This document shows positions 5,161-6,337 of a DNA stretch of 6,337 nt, one piece after another. Where the stretch lies: the NCBI GenBank assembly GCA_025054795.1, contig JANWZU010000105.1, forward strand, positions 1 through 6,337. The letters run 5' to 3'. Under the pieces are notes generated by a model. That model saw nothing but the letters and a program-made list of their open reading frames with translations. It searched no databases and had not been told where the DNA came from. A program made the translations under genes and the position numbers. Position 1 is the first letter of the stretch. Every line of letters starts with the position of its first letter. The stretch comes from Candidatus Caldarchaeum sp. Lineage in GTDB: Archaea; Thermoproteota; Nitrososphaeria_A; Caldarchaeales; Caldarchaeaceae.

Positions 5161-6337
5161 ATGCCAAGAGTTAAGAAGATATCCGAAGTCGTTGACATCC
5201 TTAGGAACAAGGAGAACATAAGGAACATAGGCATCATCGCACACGTAGACCATGGGAAAACGACTACGTCAGACTCGCTGCTGGCGGCCGCAGGTCTTCT
5301 ATCTCCTTCCCTAGCGGGGAAGGCGCTGGCCCTCGACTACCTCGAAGAAGAGCAGCAGAGGCAGATGACCATAAAAGCAGCCAACGTTTCGCTCTACTAC
5401 GAAACAAACGGGAAATCGTACATCGTAAACCTCATCGACACACCCGGCCATGTCGACTTTTCAGGAAGGGTGACAAGAGCTCTGCGTGCCATAGACGGTG
5501 CGGTCGTGGTGGTTGACGCTGTAGAGGGTGTTATGACTCAGACGGAAACGGTTATAAGGCAGGCGCTCAGCGAAAGAGTCAAACCAGTTCTTTACATAAA
5601 CAAGATAGACAGGCTTGTGAAGGAGCTTCGGCTTCCTCCAGATAGAATTCAGGAGACTCTTTCTAGAATCGTCAGGGATGTTAACGGCTTGATTGAGATG
5701 TACGGGGAGCCTGAGCAGCGTCAGAAGTGGAAGATTAACTTCGCCGAGAACACGGTGGCCATCGGCAGCTCAAAGGACAGATGGGGTTTCACAGTCAAGC
5801 AGGCTCAGGAAAAGGGGATAAAGTTCGCCGACGTCATAGACGCTTTTTCACGGGGAGACGTCGAGTGGCTCAGGCAGAAGACTCCGCTCCATGAAGCTCT
5901 TCTCGAGATGGTGATTTCTAAACATCCACCTCCTCACGTTGCGCAGAAGTACAGGATCTCGAAGATATGGAAGGGAGATCTTGAGAGTGAAGTCGGGCAA
6001 GCCATGCTCAACTGCGATGAGAACGGCCCGACGGTCATGGCCGTCACGGACGTTAGGGTTGACCCTCAGGCCGGTGTGGTTGCGACTGGCCGTCTCTTCA
6101 GCGGCACAGTTAACGAGGGGGACTCTGTAATAATAGTCGGCCGCAACATCTCCGGCAGAGTTCAGCAAGTAGGCGTCTACATGGGTCCTTCTAGAGAAAT
6201 CGTCGGAAGCATTCCAGCCGGCAACATACCTGCTGTTCTTGGGCTTAACGATGTAAGGTCTGGAGACACAATCGGTTCTGTTGAGACGATTCCGTTCGAG
6301 TCTCTCAAATACGTCTCCGAACCGGTTGTCACTATAT
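5161..6337 (+). CDS. fusA: Translation elongation factor 2 (aEF-2), N-terminal 392 residues (cut by window edge)
   Basis: aEF-2 is the ribosome-dependent GTPase that moves tRNAs and mRNA after peptide-bond formation. The frame is open from ATG 5161 to the window end, 392 codons of an expected 730 or so. It opens MPRVKKISEVVDILRNKENI. The GTPase motifs are complete: G1 AHVDHGKT (27-34), switch I with RQMTIKAANVSLYY (67-80; the G2 Thr is Thr70), G3 DTPGHVDF (93-100), G4 NKID (147-150), and a GSSKDRW segment (202-208) near G5. Domain II follows from about residue 275, with VGQAMLNCDENGPTVMAVTDV and the ATGRLFSGTV strand. The diphthamide site lies beyond the edge. RQMTI instead of the euryarchaeal RGITI, and the 'KISEVVDILRN' N-terminus, point to the TACK side of archaea. 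The gene has its own promoter and marks the housekeeping border of the cox island. Confidence 0.98.
   Translation, partial: MPRVKKISEVVDILRNKENIRNIGIIAHVDHGKTTTSDSLLAAAGLLSPSLAGKALALDYLEEEQQRQMTIKAANVSLYYETNGKSYIVNLIDTPGHVDFSGRVTRALRAIDGAVVVVDAVEGVMTQTETVIRQALSERVKPVLYINKIDRLVKELRLPPDRIQETLSRIVRDVNGLIEMYGEPEQRQKWKINFAENTVAIGSSKDRWGFTVKQAQEKGIKFADVIDAFSRGDVEWLRQKTPLHEALLEMVISKHPPPHVAQKYRISKIWKGDLESEVGQAMLNCDENGPTVMAVTDVRVDPQAGVVATGRLFSGTVNEGDSVIIVGRNISGRVQQVGVYMGPSREIVGSIPAGNIPAVLGLNDVRSGDTIGSVETIPFESLKYVSEPVVTI

Noticed and set aside
5848..6168. 106-codon minus-strand frame inside fusA
   Set aside because: It is antisense to conserved EF-2 domain I/II sequence and has no recognisable features.
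1..6337. tRNA, rRNA, CRISPR array, insertion sequence or attachment site
   Set aside because: The window is nearly all coding on one strand or the other; I saw no regularly spaced repeats, transposase sequence, cloverleaf or rRNA-like segment in the short intergenic gaps.

Overview
The window looks like the chromosome of a TACK-group archaeon, most plausibly the Nitrososphaeria/Thaumarchaeota/Aigarchaeota side. The main evidence is the partial gene at the right end, an archaeal-type elongation factor 2 whose G-domain reads like thaumarchaeal/crenarchaeal EF-2 (AHVDHGKT, an RQMTI switch region, DTPGHVDF, NKID). The promoters agree: archaeal TATA boxes lie about 25-35 bp before start codons, several genes look leaderless, and genes inside operons carry Shine-Dalgarno motifs instead. 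The lineage is inferred from memory of the families and has not been searched.

Apart from EF-2, the window is a compact molybdenum-hydroxylase (CO-dehydrogenase/xanthine-dehydrogenase superfamily) island. From left to right it holds: the 5' part of moeA (minus strand, running off the left edge), which makes the Mo cofactor; an XdhC/CoxF-type Mo-cofactor chaperone (plus); coxE, a MIDAS von Willebrand A protein, and coxD, a MoxR-type AAA+ ATPase (both minus, coxD first); then coxM (FAD subunit), coxS (two [2Fe-2S] clusters) and coxG (SRPBCC protein), all plus. The partial fusA/EF-2 gene follows on the plus strand with its own promoter.

The layout has two divergent promoter regions (moeA/xdhC around 221-272 and coxD/coxM around 3138-3219) and one convergent tail-to-tail overlap (xdhC/coxE, 1087-1118). 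Together the genes cover cofactor synthesis (MoeA), cofactor sulfuration and insertion (XdhC), metal-site maturation (CoxD plus CoxE), electron transfer from the active site (CoxS then CoxM) and coupling to the membrane or quinone pool (CoxG).

The catalytic large subunit (CoxL, with the molybdopterin site) is absent, and no gap is large enough to hide it. The substrate therefore cannot be read from this window; CO is the favoured guess because coxD, coxE and coxG are present. The most useful second-look items are the missing CoxL, a single TATA element apparently shared by divergent moeA and xdhC, a perfect 7-bp inverted repeat at the coxM start, a changed second FAD motif in CoxM, and a CoxG with no hydrophobic membrane tail. 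I see no mobile element, CRISPR array, tRNA or rRNA, and no stretch over 300 bases lacks a gene.
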